Below the pieces are notes generated by a model. The model made no database searches and had not been told where the DNA came from. It saw only the letters and a list, made by a program, of their open reading frames with translations. DNA of 64,000 nucleotides from Euprymna scolopes (lineage: Eukaryota > Mollusca > Cephalopoda > Sepiida > Sepiolidae), in NCBI GenBank assembly GCA_024364805.1, contig CM044508.1, positions 19,317,926-19,381,925 of the forward strand, given 5' to 3'. The position numbers and the translations under genes are program-made. Every line of letters starts with the position of its first letter. The stretch's first letter is position 1. Positions 33,353 to 46,485 of the stretch are shown in pieces.

Positions 33353-35567
33353 ATTTCTCCCGTTTTTATATGGCCACAACGACAACTTCTGCGTATTCTT
33401 TCGCACGTTGTTATTTTTATCCTATATGAACCTCCAGAAGTTCATTATCATTCAACCCTACCAACGCCTTAAATCATATCTGATAAAATAACCATCTATT
33501 TGAAATTTATTGCACGTATCATTCAAAAATCCTCAATATGATTCTTCTTAAAGAGCAACGCCCAAACCACTAGATTGCTTGTATTCTCGACTTAACGAAA
33601 GTCTTTCCCAAAATTAAGCTTTCTAGTTTTGATTCAAAAACTAAAATGTTGAAGAGCTACAAAGACAGGAGTGATAACATTGAAATGATTGACCTTTTGT
33701 GTTCAGTATATAATTTTCTTACACAGACAATACGATTCTCACTCCAGCGATGAGCGATCCCCTGGCTTTAAAAGTCCAGAACGCACTTTATCACTAACAT
33801 CTCTTTTGACACTTTGAAATCGACAAATCGATCCCTCCAACTTTAATAAGATAACATTTAACTATTTTGAAATGTAAACTTTGGTATTACTTATAAAATA
33901 TACTTATTCAGATGTAACGATTTATTTATAGGACGGTCTATATCGATGATAAATCTTGCAATCTGCTTGACCATATTAATATGTAGATAACAATACCGTG
34001 TGATTTTATGTTGAAATATTATTATGTTTGTAGTTTTCGAATAGTCTGTTCATTCTTAAGATAGGATTTAATCTATAAAAATACTCTCTGTGGCAATCAT
34101 ATCGGTGCTGTTATCATTATCATTTATAATTTTTTTCCACCATCATTACCACTAAAAAAAATATTTTGAGGAAAGCTAACCATTTCCTCCATGTTATTTT
34201 TACATGGAAATGCTGCATATTTTTGATAGACATGTCGTCTAAAGTGTGTAGATTTTATAATACACAATGCAGCTGGTGTTCCCGTTATCATCGTAGTTTC
34301 TATTAGTACACATGGATACATGAATCTGCATTTACATGACTGATTTATTAACTATGATTTATTTTTTAACTATACAATTATCGAAATCAGAACTAGAAGA
34401 AAATTTAACGTAACACTATAGAAGAGAGATAAATCAAACCGTTCCTCGGTGTTCCAAGATAAAAAGAGAAATGGGGTGCAGAAACGGTATCTAGGTTCAT
34501 CTTCTCCATTTACCGCAGTCCATTGTGCTTTTGTGGCAGCTAAATTCACGGTTTGGAAAAAAAGGCTAAAATCTCCCTTTTCGTAAATGAATCCAAATCC
34601 CTAACTTCCGGTTACCCGTTAGGGGTCATCTTTTTACCTAGGAGCCCTCAACCGTTCCAACGACTATATTGTTCATTTTCTCATCCGAATGATAGTCATC
34701 ATTACATAACACATACATCTGGACACTTTTTCTTGACGTTTCATAATGTGCAACGCATTAAAGCTTCGATATGTGTTAGCGGTATCATTTATTATTGGGC
34801 GCACAGATTCAGTATGAATACTCTTTTATTAGGCTTCGTACTTTGAAGAAAATTGCCATTTCGTCCCTGGTCGATTTGATCTTTGGAAATCACAAATAGA
34901 GTCCGATTACAATTTGAAAGTCATCGTCGCTATTAAGTAGACAGGAAAATCATTGAAACACACAATGAATATTATTGTATTGGTTCCATGTACTTTACAC
35001 TTTGATTGCAATGCCTATGTATGTCTTCTGATGTGTCCGTGATGAAAATGTAATTCGCTTATCTGAACGAATTCACTACCACGATAGCGCGTGAGAGGCG
35101 CTGAAATTTGATAGGAAAAAGTGTGATAATAATACATTGATGCCCGTCGTGATTATTTTATTGTAAGTTGAATGAGCGAATAAATGAGACTTAGAGAGGA
35201 AGAGCGATAAAGAGAAAAGCGATGGCGACTTAGAGATTTGAATTAGATATACATATACGTATTGCGAGATTGTGAAAAATGCATAGGGTTTAACTGCCAT
35301 AGAAAAGTAAATAGGTATCTAGTTACATAATAAACTAGATAGACACTAAAATAATTTTAATATATGTATATATATGAATTTCTGTAAAAATATGTATTTT
35401 TCAATTATATTTCGCATTTTATTCTTACTAATCCTGAATTAATGAAGCTCAATGTAATTACAGAGCATATCACAAATACATGACATAATCTGTTCTCCAA
35501 GTTTCATGATGTTGATTATTTTACAATTTGTTATGTAAGAACGCTTTATATATATATATATATATAT
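33353..35567. other. 2.2 kb without recognised features
   Basis: Moderately AT-rich, no repeat partner seen. The 97-codon frame at 34553-34846 has no family signature. Candidate single-copy DNA. Confidence 0.5.
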
Positions 35568-36005
35568 AAGTTTTGGGACGATTAAACAAAATCAAAATCG
35601 GGCATCGCTAAAATCAACAAATTTAGGGGGTTTCGGTATCGGAATCGAAAAAATTGGTGCCTATTTTCCGATGTCAAAACGATTCTTTTAACTTCTTTTT
35701 TCATTCGCTTTAGTTTAAATCAAAATCTTTAATCGCTGGTAACAATAATAAAATAATAAATATTTATTGATTTTAATATACCAGTAAAGTTAAAATCTAT
35801 AAATCATCTTCCACGAGTGTAATTTTACGTTTAGGAAAATATCCGCATATTTTACATTTTTTTTCTTAGAGAAATCGGGGGAAAGTGCAACTCTATAGTT
35901 TAATATTTAAAGACTTATAAAGAATCAGAATCAGAATCGGGATCGGTAATTGTATCGGAATCGGGGATTTAGTACGAAATTGGTTAGTATATCGGATCGG
36001 GAAAA
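35568..36005 (-). mobile_element. Non-autonomous hAT-like MITE, copy 2
   Basis: Inverted relative of 21431-21862. It shares the CGATTCCGAT subterminal repeats and a conserved middle with TATTATTGTTACCAGCGATT. One end (GTTTTGGGACGATTAA, left) resembles the TIR. The other is worn and abuts a SINE. Confidence 0.5.
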
Positions 36006-36010
36006 ATTCA

Positions 36011-36335
36011 TGGCGCAGTTGTTAGAGTACTTAGAAAAATTCTAATCAAAAGTGATATTCTCTTGAAGGTTTAAGGTTCAATCTTTAGTGTGGGTGACCA
36101 TGAAATACAATTGCAAATTATTTGGGACGTCTATGTAGTCATAGCTGACGGAAAAGGAGTATGCTACTCTTGTGAAATAAATAAAAGTGTTCCACTCGAA
36201 ATTTTCGGTAGATTCTCGAGTTCGACTGACAAATCCCCGAGCTTTACATGATACATCTATAAAATATCGGGGATTACGTCGATTGAAACGTGAAAATTAA
36301 ACTTAGGATGTGAACTGAAATCCCCAGAATCCAAG
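36011..36335 (+). repeat. tRNA-headed SINE, copy S2
   Basis: A box TGGCGCAGTTGTTAGAGTAC at 36011 and B box GGTTCAATCTT near 36075 are the best tRNA-like promoter pair in the window. The body shares GCTACTCT, GTGTTCCACTCGAAATTTTC, GATTCTCGAGTTCGAC and TTACGTCGATTGAAACG with S1 and S3. Confidence 0.75.
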
Positions 36336-36470
36336 TAATACAAAAATAATGCATAATACTTTAATATATTTAACTATTATTAGCTAATAATTAGACCTAA
36401 GATATTAGAAATTACAACAATTATTTGGTTTACACCTCAATTTTATCAAACTGTGTAAAAGAGTTTTAAG
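36336..36470. other. AT-rich spacer
   Basis: Nothing recognised. Confidence 0.5.
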
Positions 36471-36655
36471 CAGGGTTGCGGAGTCGGATAGTAAAAGTCC
36501 GACTCCGACTCCTAGAATTCCTAGAATGCTGACTCCGACTCCTTTGATATCTCCGACTCCGACTCCGACTCCGATTCCCGACTCCGACTCCCGACTCCCG
36601 ATTCTGACTCCGACTCCGACTCCCGACTTCGACTCCGACTCCTTTACTCCTATAT
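36471..36655 (+). mobile_element. GACTCC-rich hAT-like MITE end
   Basis: Begins CAGGGTTGCGGAGTCGGA and continues as CCGACTCCGACTCC hexamer repeats. Such CAG...GGAGTCGGAGTCGG ends mark widespread hAT-type MITEs. The antisense arginine-serine frame at 36466-36669 is a translation of the hexamer. The other end is not clear. Confidence 0.5.
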
Positions 36656-36859
36656 GGAAATCTATTCATCTATTCTGCTGATCCATTTACGAGCCTACCA
36701 CATCTCTTCAGCATGCATTTTATAATTAATTTTCATCTATATCAATTTTTACGTTTAACATTAACTTGTATGATAAGTATACTCGCATATACACTATACC
36801 AGCTTCATTTTTTTTACTCCCGTCGCAAATGTTAGATTGAAGAGTTTGAAGGTAGACTT

Positions 36860-39390
36860 TGTCAAAGGCTTTGGATATATCAAGGACTACAGCTATAGCT
36901 TCGCCCGCCTTATGCAGTACGTGGAAAATGCGTTCAGAGATGAATGTTAAAATATCCGCAGTAGAACGACTTTGCCTGAATCCATAATGTTTGTCAGAGA
37001 GAAGGTTTGCTTTTGCGAGGTGGAGAAACAGTGCTTGATTAATTAAGATCTCAAAGATTTTAGCGAAGAGAGGAAGAGACCAATGGGACGATAATTGAGA
37101 GGTCATCTTCCAGCTATTAGGGAAGCAATATTCAGCAAGGCATTTATTGTAGAGCTTGGAAAGTATGGGGCTAGCTCAGCTGAACATTTCTTAAGTAGTA
37201 TAGCAGGGATGAGATTAGGCCGTCCAGGTGTCTAAGTTTTTATGATATTACGGACATGAGAAGGGGTGATTTTTACATCATCTTATGTGGCTTCAGTCTG
37301 CATAGGGACATTTGGGAGGGAGTTGTTTGTTGGCTCTAAGGGGGAGTGGGAGGCGAATCGCTGGGCAAGTAGTTCCGGCTTCTTCATTGCATGCAACCTC
37401 CTGGTTGTTGGTCAGTGACGGAATTACTGATCGCCCTTTATTCACTTCATTATTTTAGATTTTTCAGAAATAAGTTCTTATCTTTTTCGATTCTATGCGT
37501 TCCCTGATTATTTCAGCATGCTTTCTTTTGGTTGTTGCTATTTTACTCTTACAATGATTTCTAGCATCTATGAATTTTTGCCTATTTGTATTTGACTTAT
37601 GATGTACAAACCGGCGGAATGCATGTTGTCCTTGTGCAATGGCAGCTGCAGAATCTGTAGTCAACCATGGAGGTGAGTAGCGCTTGCTATAATATTTTCG
37701 TGTCGGAACATGTGCTTCAATGCCCGCTTTGCACCATTCAGTTTTCTCATTGGCACACTGTTCAGCAGAAAGCGAGAAAATATTGGTCCATGGAGCATCT
37801 TGGATGTATTCTCTAATGGTTTCCCAGTCAGGTGTGTTGTAGAACCTTGTTGTTTTTAGCAATGATTCCTCACCTGGAGGTTGGGATTTAAATGTGATGC
37901 CAACTGATACCACTAGGTGGTCTGTGTTTCCAAGTGGATTGCGGGCATTAGTCACATAAGCCTCGGATACTGTAGTTAAGGAATAGGTCTGGAAGTGAAA
38001 CCTGCTGAAGTTCGCGATCTGGTAGGCAAGTTGGAAACATTACTGTCTGTGTGAGGGAATGGGCTATAGAGAAGCTATAAGTAAAGCGTCCAGCTGCATC
38101 TGTGTAACCTGAGAAACCAAACCAATTTTATGGTGGACATTAAAGTCATCAAGCACATGTATTTTGGTGTTACTATCCAAGGAGAGTGCTGCATATATAC
38201 TATCAAAGATATGATTGATTAGGGTACAATCCTGACGTGAGGAAAAACAGCAGAGAAAATATAAGTAACTAACGCAGTGATGAAATGTTAGTCGAAAGCA
38301 CATAAAAGCCAGGTCATCTGATTCAAGATTTTTCTATCTAGTTTAAGAAAGGGGGCTACAGATATAAACTCCAAACCCCTGGATATATCCATCCGAGTCC
38401 TTACAGCAAAGAGCGGGTATCCTGCCATGTTAAAATAGTTAGAGGGGGTTGAAGAGTGTAAGTTTGTTTCACTTAATGCTAAGATATCCGCGGAGTTTAC
38501 TAAAAAGTAAGACTCTACATCATCTAAGCCGAGGGATATTTGTGAAAGGGAGCCTCAAGGGCAGAGATGAATTAGTTTTGTTTGCGTGGTTGTCTGGTTT
38601 TATCGTGATATTTGTTTGGGCTGCCATTTCCTTACGTTTTTGTTTAATGTTAGGTTAGGGGAAAAGGGTTGAGTAAAGTTGGACGGTTTTGACATCAAGT
38701 ATACACACAATGGCCCATTAGCTAAATTTTGTCTAGAAGTTGTGGTCTCGTGAAAGCCCACCAGATATAGAAGCAGGGTCCCTTTCTATGCGCAACATGG
38801 CACTACAACTAACCTGATATTATACAACTGATGACAGAGTAGTCGGTCTAAGCATTACCAAAGAGTTAGGGTTCCTGTACTATCAGTCGGAAACAGCAGC
38901 CAGACAAAATGTTAGTCAATTACCCTCAACCCCTCACACAAGTCCGGCCCAAATAAGTCATGTGAGCACAAGTGGCATGCAAGCAAACCCAATTTTCTCT
39001 GTTTCTGAGAGAATGAAATTTAAAATAGGGAATAGGGGAACGGCGTTCAATGTCCTAGTCAGAAAACAAGGGCAAGCACAAAGTGGCTCTGGTGACTCCC
39101 TTATATTGTACCTCTGGTCTGGCTAATAGACAAAGAAAAACTGTGAAAGCCGACGATAGGCAGAGCTTATTTACTCCTTAAGCTAGTTAGGTTTACATAC
39201 CAGGAATTTTTTCGAGTCACCAACTCCAGGAAGGTTGTCGACAAATTACCGAGGAGGCCTCCCTCCACCAGTTTTATTATCAGTTTTCCTTCGTTAGATG
39301 GATGATCTAACAAGATCTACGGGTCCGTCACACCGGGAGGAGTAACCTCTGCGCCTGGTTTTTTACACCAAGTATTTTTGTGGCCCCGCA
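36860..39390 (-). mobile_element. LF1 copy C, decayed LINE
   Basis: Minus-strand LINE. The 5' UTR at about 39390-38640 aligns with 12430-13090. The endonuclease is in pieces at about 38640-37990, with a FNVHHK block at 38175-38190. A 163-codon frame at 37955-37464 covers the end of the endonuclease and the linker (NPLGNTDHLVVSV, DAPWTNIFSLSAEQC). The reverse transcriptase start at 37106-36860 has LPLFAKIFEILINQAL, HYGFRQSRSTADIL and VLDISKAFDKV. Homology stops after this block, well before YADD, so the 3' half is missing. That is not the usual 5' truncation, so a later deletion or rearrangement is likely. Many stops and shifts. Confidence 0.88.
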
Positions 39391-40430
39391 TGAATGAAGA
39401 TATTGAGTATCTTACTTTAAAGTTTTTCTCTATTTTACATAGATAAGCGTAGGATAAGAGATAGATTCGCCTCTTATATTTACAAGAAATTTTATCTTTC
39501 CAGTACTGTGAGAGAATCAATCTGTTCTAGCAACTTATTTGTTTTAAAATAAATAAGATATTAATGATAATTATTTTAATATGTAAGGGAATATAATATA
39601 AAGCAAAAAAAGCAAAATAAATGGTGGGACTAGATCTACATAAAGCGGTTACACACCACGTGGATAGATAGATGCACTTAACTTGGTGTTCTTCAAGCGA
39701 CCCATGCTGATCTAGCTAAAAGACCAGTGTCTCCACGTGGAATGAATGGGGGTGCAAATATTAGCGTTTATTTGAGAGCAGTAGGAGGGAGGAACGAATG
39801 ATCTGCCTTAAGAGCCAAATATGTGCTTTGATTTTAATACTTTCCTTCTTTTATTTAAGTGAACGGTATAATTTTCGATTTCTGTATTAATTATTTGAAA
39901 CTTACAAACTCATTTATCAAAGGTGATGAATGCTAGAAAAGAGATGCATATTTCTAATTTTTCTATTGTGTATCTACATATACTGCTAACTATTATAAAT
40001 ATATTACAAACAAGACGGCATACGAGAAAAATCTGAGAAAATAGAGTTTCAAGCATGTAAATAGCACTGAAATGGAATAAAATAATACAATAAAATAAAT
40101 TTCATTTTAAGTATATTTTAAAGGCAGATTAAGGGTTGGTTAAAATTTTAAATAGATTAAAAGTTTTTTTTTTTAATATCTTTAAAGTCTCCATAATAAA
40201 ATTTGATTATCGTATTTTATTGTATAACAAAGGAAATAGACCAGCCAGTAAAAATCAATTCAGATAAGATAAGATGGAAGTTTGGAAATCTGGTTAAAAA
40301 TATATTATAAATACATTTAAAAATACAAACTAATTTTATAGAATAAGTTAACAAAAGGATAAAAAAAATAACAATTAAATGTTATTATGCTATCAGTTCA
40401 AAAGGGACTACAATATTGCGGGATAAGGAA
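39391..40430. other. AT-rich DNA, nothing recognised
   Basis: No coding signature. CACGTGG occurs twice near 39657 and 39735, of unclear meaning. Confidence 0.5.
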
Positions 40431-40482
40431 CCCTCTTTAAGCCACGACATTTCGAAGCCAAACGCTTCTCACCAGAAGAGGG
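40431..40482 (-). ncRNA. Hammerhead-ribozyme-like motif, best candidate
   Basis: On the minus strand: CCCTCTT, then CTGGTGA, a perfect 5 bp stem GAAGC-GTTTG-GCTTC, then GAAATGTC and GTGGCTT, then AAGAGGG. The outer CCCTCTT and AAGAGGG can pair as stem I with a one-sided bulge, and GTC is the classic cleavage triplet. The first core half has CTGG where CTGA is expected, which would likely impair cleavage. It lies just upstream of an LF2 LINE on the other strand. Known homes of such motifs are Penelope-like elements and retrozymes; no coding partner is visible here. Confidence 0.45.
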
Positions 40483-40549
40483 GAGTAAAGACACATCTTA
40501 TACAGAGAAGACATTTTTTAAAAGATATTATTGCCTTTATGGAAAGAGG

Positions 40550-42440
40550 ATCAAAGAAAAACAGGAAGCTGTGCTGAGACTGAAGCCGATTCAAGGATTA
40601 CCAGCAACCACCGTAAAAGAGTAATAAAGAATGCGAGAGGGTTGTATGCTCAGTTTGTTAAGTCAAAAGTAGCTGAGCAGTGGCTTGGTTCCCACCAGTT
40701 TTGGCAAATAGCAAACAGGATCCTGACCAGAAGCATGTACTCAATCCCAACCATCATCAATCTCATCTGAGGTAATCTCGTCAGCATCAGACAAAGCCAG
40801 GCTTTTTGCCAAGAACTTTGCAACTAATTATATCAAGGCGGCCAATCCCCAGTATTTCCTCTTGCATCAAAAAACACACTATACGACATACAAATATCTG
40901 TGTGTGATGTTGCCAAGCTAATCAAAAACTTTGATTCCAGTAAAGCAACTGGCCCTGATAACATTCCAATTATAGTGCTGAAAAAGCTTCAACCAGAACA
41001 AGTTCCCCCACTTACAAGGCTGTTTCAGCGTTGTCCATAGGAGAACTGTTTACCAACACCCCGGAAAACCCCATCAGTATGCTCTGTATTTAAGAATGCA
41101 GGTGATCGAGCAGCTTCCTCTCACTACAGACCAATAAGTCATGCGTCATGAGAAAGTTGCCGGAATCCATGTTAAATGGAGAAGTAGTAAACCACCTCGC
41201 CAAAATAACCTTCTTAGTAACATGCAATATGGTTTCCATTCTGCTGGATCTCCAGCAGATATGCTTACAGTTATATCTCATAGGATAAGCAGATCTCTCA
41301 ATATACCCTCTTTTTCTACCAGAATTGCTGTTAACATATCAAAAACCTTTTCTAGGGTATGGCATAAAGGCGTACTTCACAAGATCTCCAGCTTTGGTAT
41401 AGCTGGAAAGTTTTCCCAATTATTAAATCATTTATCTCTGATAGGTTCATTAGAGTATTGATTGATTGGCTGAAACCAGAAGCTCACAGTATTAATTCTG
41501 GAGTCCCTCAGAAGCCCATCCTGGGCCCAACTCTCTTCCTGATCTACATCAATGGTCGTCCAAATCATATCCTAAGATCGTTTGTAGACATTTATGATGA
41601 TGACACTACCGTCTATGGCAGCACATCAAAGGTCGTAATTGTCCAAGTTCTCTTTGATTCTGTCTCCTCTGATCTGGAACATGTGGTGCAATGGGGAAAG
41701 AAGTAGCTGGTTAATGTTAATGCATCTAAAACTACGCTTCTATCTTTACATCATCAAGCTCTGATCCCCTATCTGGCATCAATTGAAATTAATGTTTTGA
41801 CAAGCGTCTGGTCTTGACCTTTACTCTTGATCAGAGGTGGAACACGTACATCAAATCCGTTGCCAAGGTCGCTGGAAAAATGGTAGATATCTCACTGCTC
41901 TGGCAATTCTCTTCCTATATAAGAGAAGATAGCCTACTGTTCCCACATCTGGGCAGGATCTGCTAGAAAGACTTTATACTTCCTTGACAGAGTTCAAAAT
42001 AGATTTCTGCAACCCGTTTCCCACAGAACAGACACTTCGAGCCTGTCTCATTTTCATTGCAGATGCTCGTTTGGACTCTAATCTATGGTCCCCCCCGACA
42101 GACTTTCATAAAAAACACTCCTTTAGCTGAAAACACTATCAATAATTTCCACCGCCCTTTATCTGTGCCTAAAGCTAAACGTAGATTCCATGAACGAAGC
42201 TTCTTTCTTAAAACTGCATGCCTGTGGAACTCTCTTTCATTTGCCTGCTCTCCAACTGACTAACATTTTGCCATATTCAAGTCCAGCATGAACAAATTCT
42301 TGGTGAGTCGTTCCCCTTTAGTAATCCAATTTAATAAATTTCTACACCTAACGATTACTACGATATTATCCCATTGACTTCTGTACACTTATTAACCCTT
42401 ATCCTCGAGTGGCCTCTGGACCTTGGTAAGAGGTGACTCC
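40550..42440 (+). mobile_element. LF2 copy, 5'-truncated LINE
   Basis: Plus-strand LINE pieces start in the endonuclease-RT linker (QFWQIANRIL near 40700). Next comes the reverse transcriptase: DSSKATGPDNIP near 40935, HYRPISHA near 41130, INSGVPQKPILGPTLFLIYI near 41490, and the catalytic box, here YDDDTT, near 41593-41610 where YADDTT is usual. The C-terminal tail has CLWNSLSFAC near 42220 and FKSSMNKFL near 42280. The 3' UTR contains AACCCTTATCCTCGAG. Several frames are used and internal stops are frequent, so it is inactive. The family differs from LF1 in tail and UTR. Confidence 0.85.
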
Positions 42441-43784
42441 TATATAAACAAAAAAGGAAAAGCTATAAAGGGCTATAACTCCATGGGTTGTTTCTTATTG
42501 ATTTATGCCTGTTTTTTTCTTTTTGGGGGGAGAGGCATAAGATTTTAAATCCTGATCAGTCCCGGACTAATCCAATTGCGAAATTCTAGAAGATTCAGGA
42601 ACTGATTAACTCTCAGATTACAATCTGATTGTTATCGAATGTAATCCACAGTGATCCTGCTCAAAGATAGAATTTTTATTGATCCTGTATGACGTCACAA
42701 CCAAAACGAAAACAGCTGTCTAGACAGGATTTGCAGTGATCCGATAGACCGAAGTATCTTGATGAAGTAGAAGCATTACAATACAGTACAGAATATATCT
42801 TCAAAAATAAAAGCAAGACAATACAAAAACTGCTTAATTGTGCAAACCACTGCTTAGGAAGCAATTAAGTTATTGCTTATTCACACAGCCTGTTTTCCTG
42901 CTCTTTTTTACTTATACTGCTTCCCTCTTTTTGGAGATCATAATTTATCATTCTATGACTAAGTGTAATGATTAAATATAAGGCATATACTGGTCAGATG
43001 CATATTGTTACTGATGTATGTTACTAAAATAAGTGGCAAAAATGTTTGCTTTGAAATTATAATACTTGCCTCCAAGACACCTGCTTACCTGTTTTGCATG
43101 ATAAACATTAAAAATCCTTATATTCCTAAATCCTCCCCAAATTCCTGTATATCTATATTGTATATTAATGATGTATTATTGTAAGTATATCATCTCTCCT
43201 GTTCAAACTGGACAAAAAAAACAATTGCTTTTCTCCCCAAGCTTACATAAAATCACATACTTTGCGCATACCTTGGGAGGGGAATTTAGTTCTTGGTTCT
43301 AAACTTTAGTAGGCTGACCCTTTAAAAATCGATAAATACTAAACATCTATAGATTTCTATTGCTTAGGCATGCATTAGCTTAACCTATATTTATACTCTA
43401 TAGAATATCCATAAAATAGATACCTATTAGCCACAGTTTGTGCCCAGATTATAAGTGATTTATATTAACAAGCAACTATATCTTTCTCTCACTTAGATGA
43501 GATAAAGTACTGGTGATTATCTTTACATGAGAGCTAACACTTAAAACACCTTTCGAAACGCACCTTAATCCTTATACTATAATTTCCAATTAGTCACTAA
43601 TCCACAAACCATATTTGATCTTTTATTAACCCTAGTAGATATTAACCTTAAATCTACACCCCATACTCATAGATACCTCCTTTCAAAACATAACCACATC
43701 TTCCAATTTTAATCCTATTCTGAGGAGTGTAACTTCAAAGCAGATACTAACTCTATTAATCCAAACTATTACTTCAGGGGCATA
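42441..43784. other. AT-rich DNA, nothing recognised
   Basis: Only short frames. No repeat partner noted. Candidate single-copy sequence. Confidence 0.5.
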
Positions 43785-46445
43785 GGAATACCTGGCTTTG
43801 AAACCAGGCGTGGAGAAAACCCTTTTGGTACTGATGGACTCTTACGTCTGGTCAGGTCATCCCTCTAGAAGGAAGACTCCGATTTGTAAACCTGCGCCAC
43901 AGACATCATACGTCTTGGCATCAAACAGGGGAGGGAGGCCTCCTCAGACCTTGACGACAACCTCCGTAGAGCTTGTGACTTGATCAAATCACGGTTTACA
44001 AACCTAAACTGCTTAAGGAGTTGATAGGCCCTGTCCATCGCCAGGCTTCCATACTCCTTCTTTGCCTATTAGCCAGGAGCAGAATTGCGGCTGCAGGGAC
44101 TCGTTAGAAACGTCCAATGCTTAGCTTTATTTTCTGACAAGAGCAATGCATGCCGCCATCCACATTTGCCTCATTCCCTTCCCCTATACCTGGGCATCTT
44201 GGGAGTGCTTGTTAACTATATATGCTTACATGATTTGACTGCTGTCGGACAGATTTCAGCGTACCGGTTTGACAGTTGCTGGTTGCTGTTTCCGACTGAC
44301 AGTATATTATCGGGATGTTTGTATTTCCATGTCGCACATGGAAAGGGGCCCTGCACTCATCTCTGGTAGGCATTTCCGAGGCCATATTCTTGTAGACGAG
44401 GAGCCATCTAATGATCTACTTGTGTTGTATGGTGCTGGCTACGCCCGTCCATTTTGCCTAGCACCTCGCTCTAGATCTGAAACTACAAAATAAAATAAAA
44501 TAACAGCTCAATCAAAAAAAACGTTAAAACCAGACATACACTCAAAAAATCCCCCCCTCCTTGAGGTTTGCATTTGCAAATATCCATGGACTTAGAGCTT
44601 ACTTAGATGATGTATAATCATTTCTCTTAGCAAACTCTCTGGGTATATTAGCACTAAGTAAAACTAACTTGCACTCCCCCATCGCATTTAACCACTTTAA
44701 CATGTCTGGTTATCTTCCACTTTGTCATACAACTCTGACAGACACTTGCACAGACTTGGAGTCTATATTCGTAACACCCTCCCCATATCTAAGGAATCTA
44801 AACTAAAATCAGGTGACCGGGCCTTCATATGCTTTAAACAAACTTTAAAACATAACGTTAGCTAACTGTATTTTATTTTTCGCTCTCCACCAACCCAGGA
44901 TTGTACTATGATCAACCATGTCTTAGCCGGCATAGTTGTAACATTCTTCCTTTACACTAGCGCTGAAATTAATGTATTTGGTGACTTTAACGCCAACCAC
45001 AGAAATTGGTTTGGCTTTTTTAAATACACTGACACAGCTGGTAGTGTCATCCATAACTTTTCTATATCCTATTCCTTGACACAGATAATAACATTCCTGA
45101 CCCGTCTCCCAGATCGTTAGGACCAGCAAGCCTTACTCCTGGATCTATTTCTGACAACAGTTCCTGAGGATTGTATAACAAATCCTCATTGCCCACTTGA
45201 GAATGCTGATCATGCTGTGATAATGATAGACATCACTCTAAACTCTTGATCCCAAGTTGAAGAGCTATTGCTTCAAACGCCAAATTACTACAATAAAGCT
45301 GACTGGGAAGCCATTAGGGATCACATCAGAGATGCCCCATGGGGAAACATCTTTTCTCTTCCTGCAGAGCAGTGCGTAAATGAGACTATTGAATGGTTCA
45401 AACAGCAACTGGAGCCCATGTTCCTACACAGAAGTTCTATAGCAAAGCCCACTCTCCCCAATGGTTTACTTCTTTTTGCTCAGCTTCAGTTGCTCAGAAG
45501 CAACATGCATACCGTATATTTATCCAGCATACCGTATATTTATCCAGCATAAGTCCTGTACAATCAGAGGAAAGTTTATAGAAGCTAGAAGTAATTGTAA
45601 GAAAGAAGTAGCGACAGTTAAGAGTGAATATACTGAAACCACAAGGAAACGCATTGAAGCCCAAAAATTAGGAACTCGTGGTTTCTTGAAAATCTATAAT
45701 AGTATAGTAAATAATGGGCAACCAACAATACCGCCCCTATCCAACAATCATGGGGTTGTTTGCACAGCATATGAGAAAGCTAACATGCTTGCCCGTCAGT
45801 TTCCCTTAAACTCTACCTTGGACCCAGCAAACTATTCCCTCCCTGATTTTCCTCGGCAGACAGAAACAACAAAAGATGATCTCAAAATCACCCCTTCTCA
45901 AGTACATGATATTATAAAAAAACTTAGACACCTCAAAAGCATTTGGACCTGATCTCACCCCGGCTCCGCCGAGGTTGTTCCTGTTCTCTCTAAACTCTTT
46001 AATCAATCTTGCTTTCCTAGATGCTAGAAAACTGCTTCTGTGGTACCAGTTTACAAAAACTCTGGAGAAAGAACTGACCCATTAAATTATCACCCAATTA
46101 GCCTCTGCCTTGCTTTCGCTAAAATATTTGAGTTCATAATTAATCAAGCTCTACTCCACCACCTTACAGCTGCGAAACTTCCGTCTGACACTCAATATGG
46201 ATTTAGACAAACCCATTCTACTTCAGATGTTCTAACTGTTATTTATAAACGTTTATACTAAGCACTGGATAAGGCAGAGGAAGGGACAGCAGTAGCCCTA
46301 GATATATCTAAGGCTTTTGACAGGGTATGGCACGATAGTCTTCTAGCCTATGGTATTACTGGACGAATGCTTATAATTAAATCCTTCTTAAATGAGAGAA
46401 GAATCCAGATTGTCCTCGATGGGCGTACATCTAAACAACCTATGT
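43785..46445 (+). mobile_element. LF1 copy D, decayed LINE
   Basis: The 5' UTR at 43785-44500 aligns with 12430-13090 (shared CATACTCCTTCTTTGCCTATTA). The endonuclease lies in fragments at 44540-45250, including VFGDFNANHRNWFGF at about 44970-45015 and NADHAVIMI near 45205-45230. The linker has DAPWGNIFSLPAEQC at about 45330-45375. The reverse transcriptase start (ERTDPLNYHPISLC, YGFRQTHSTSDVLTV) is at 46040-46250, and VALDISKAFDRVWHDSLL at about 46290-46340. It ends near 46445 within the block before GVPQG, where other debris begins, so its 3' end is missing. A 20 bp direct duplication at 45511-45550 lies in the linker. Multiple stops and shifts. Confidence 0.88.
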
Positions 46446-46485
46446 ATCTATAAAAGTGAAATTGTATGTGTGTATAGTGATGGAC

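Noticed and set aside
34553-34846. 97-codon frame as a possible host gene
   Set aside because: No domain, no splice or codon evidence, and length is expected by chance.
36466-36669. Arginine-serine-rich frame resembling an SR splicing factor
   Set aside because: It is the antisense translation of a GACTCC hexamer repeat in a MITE end.
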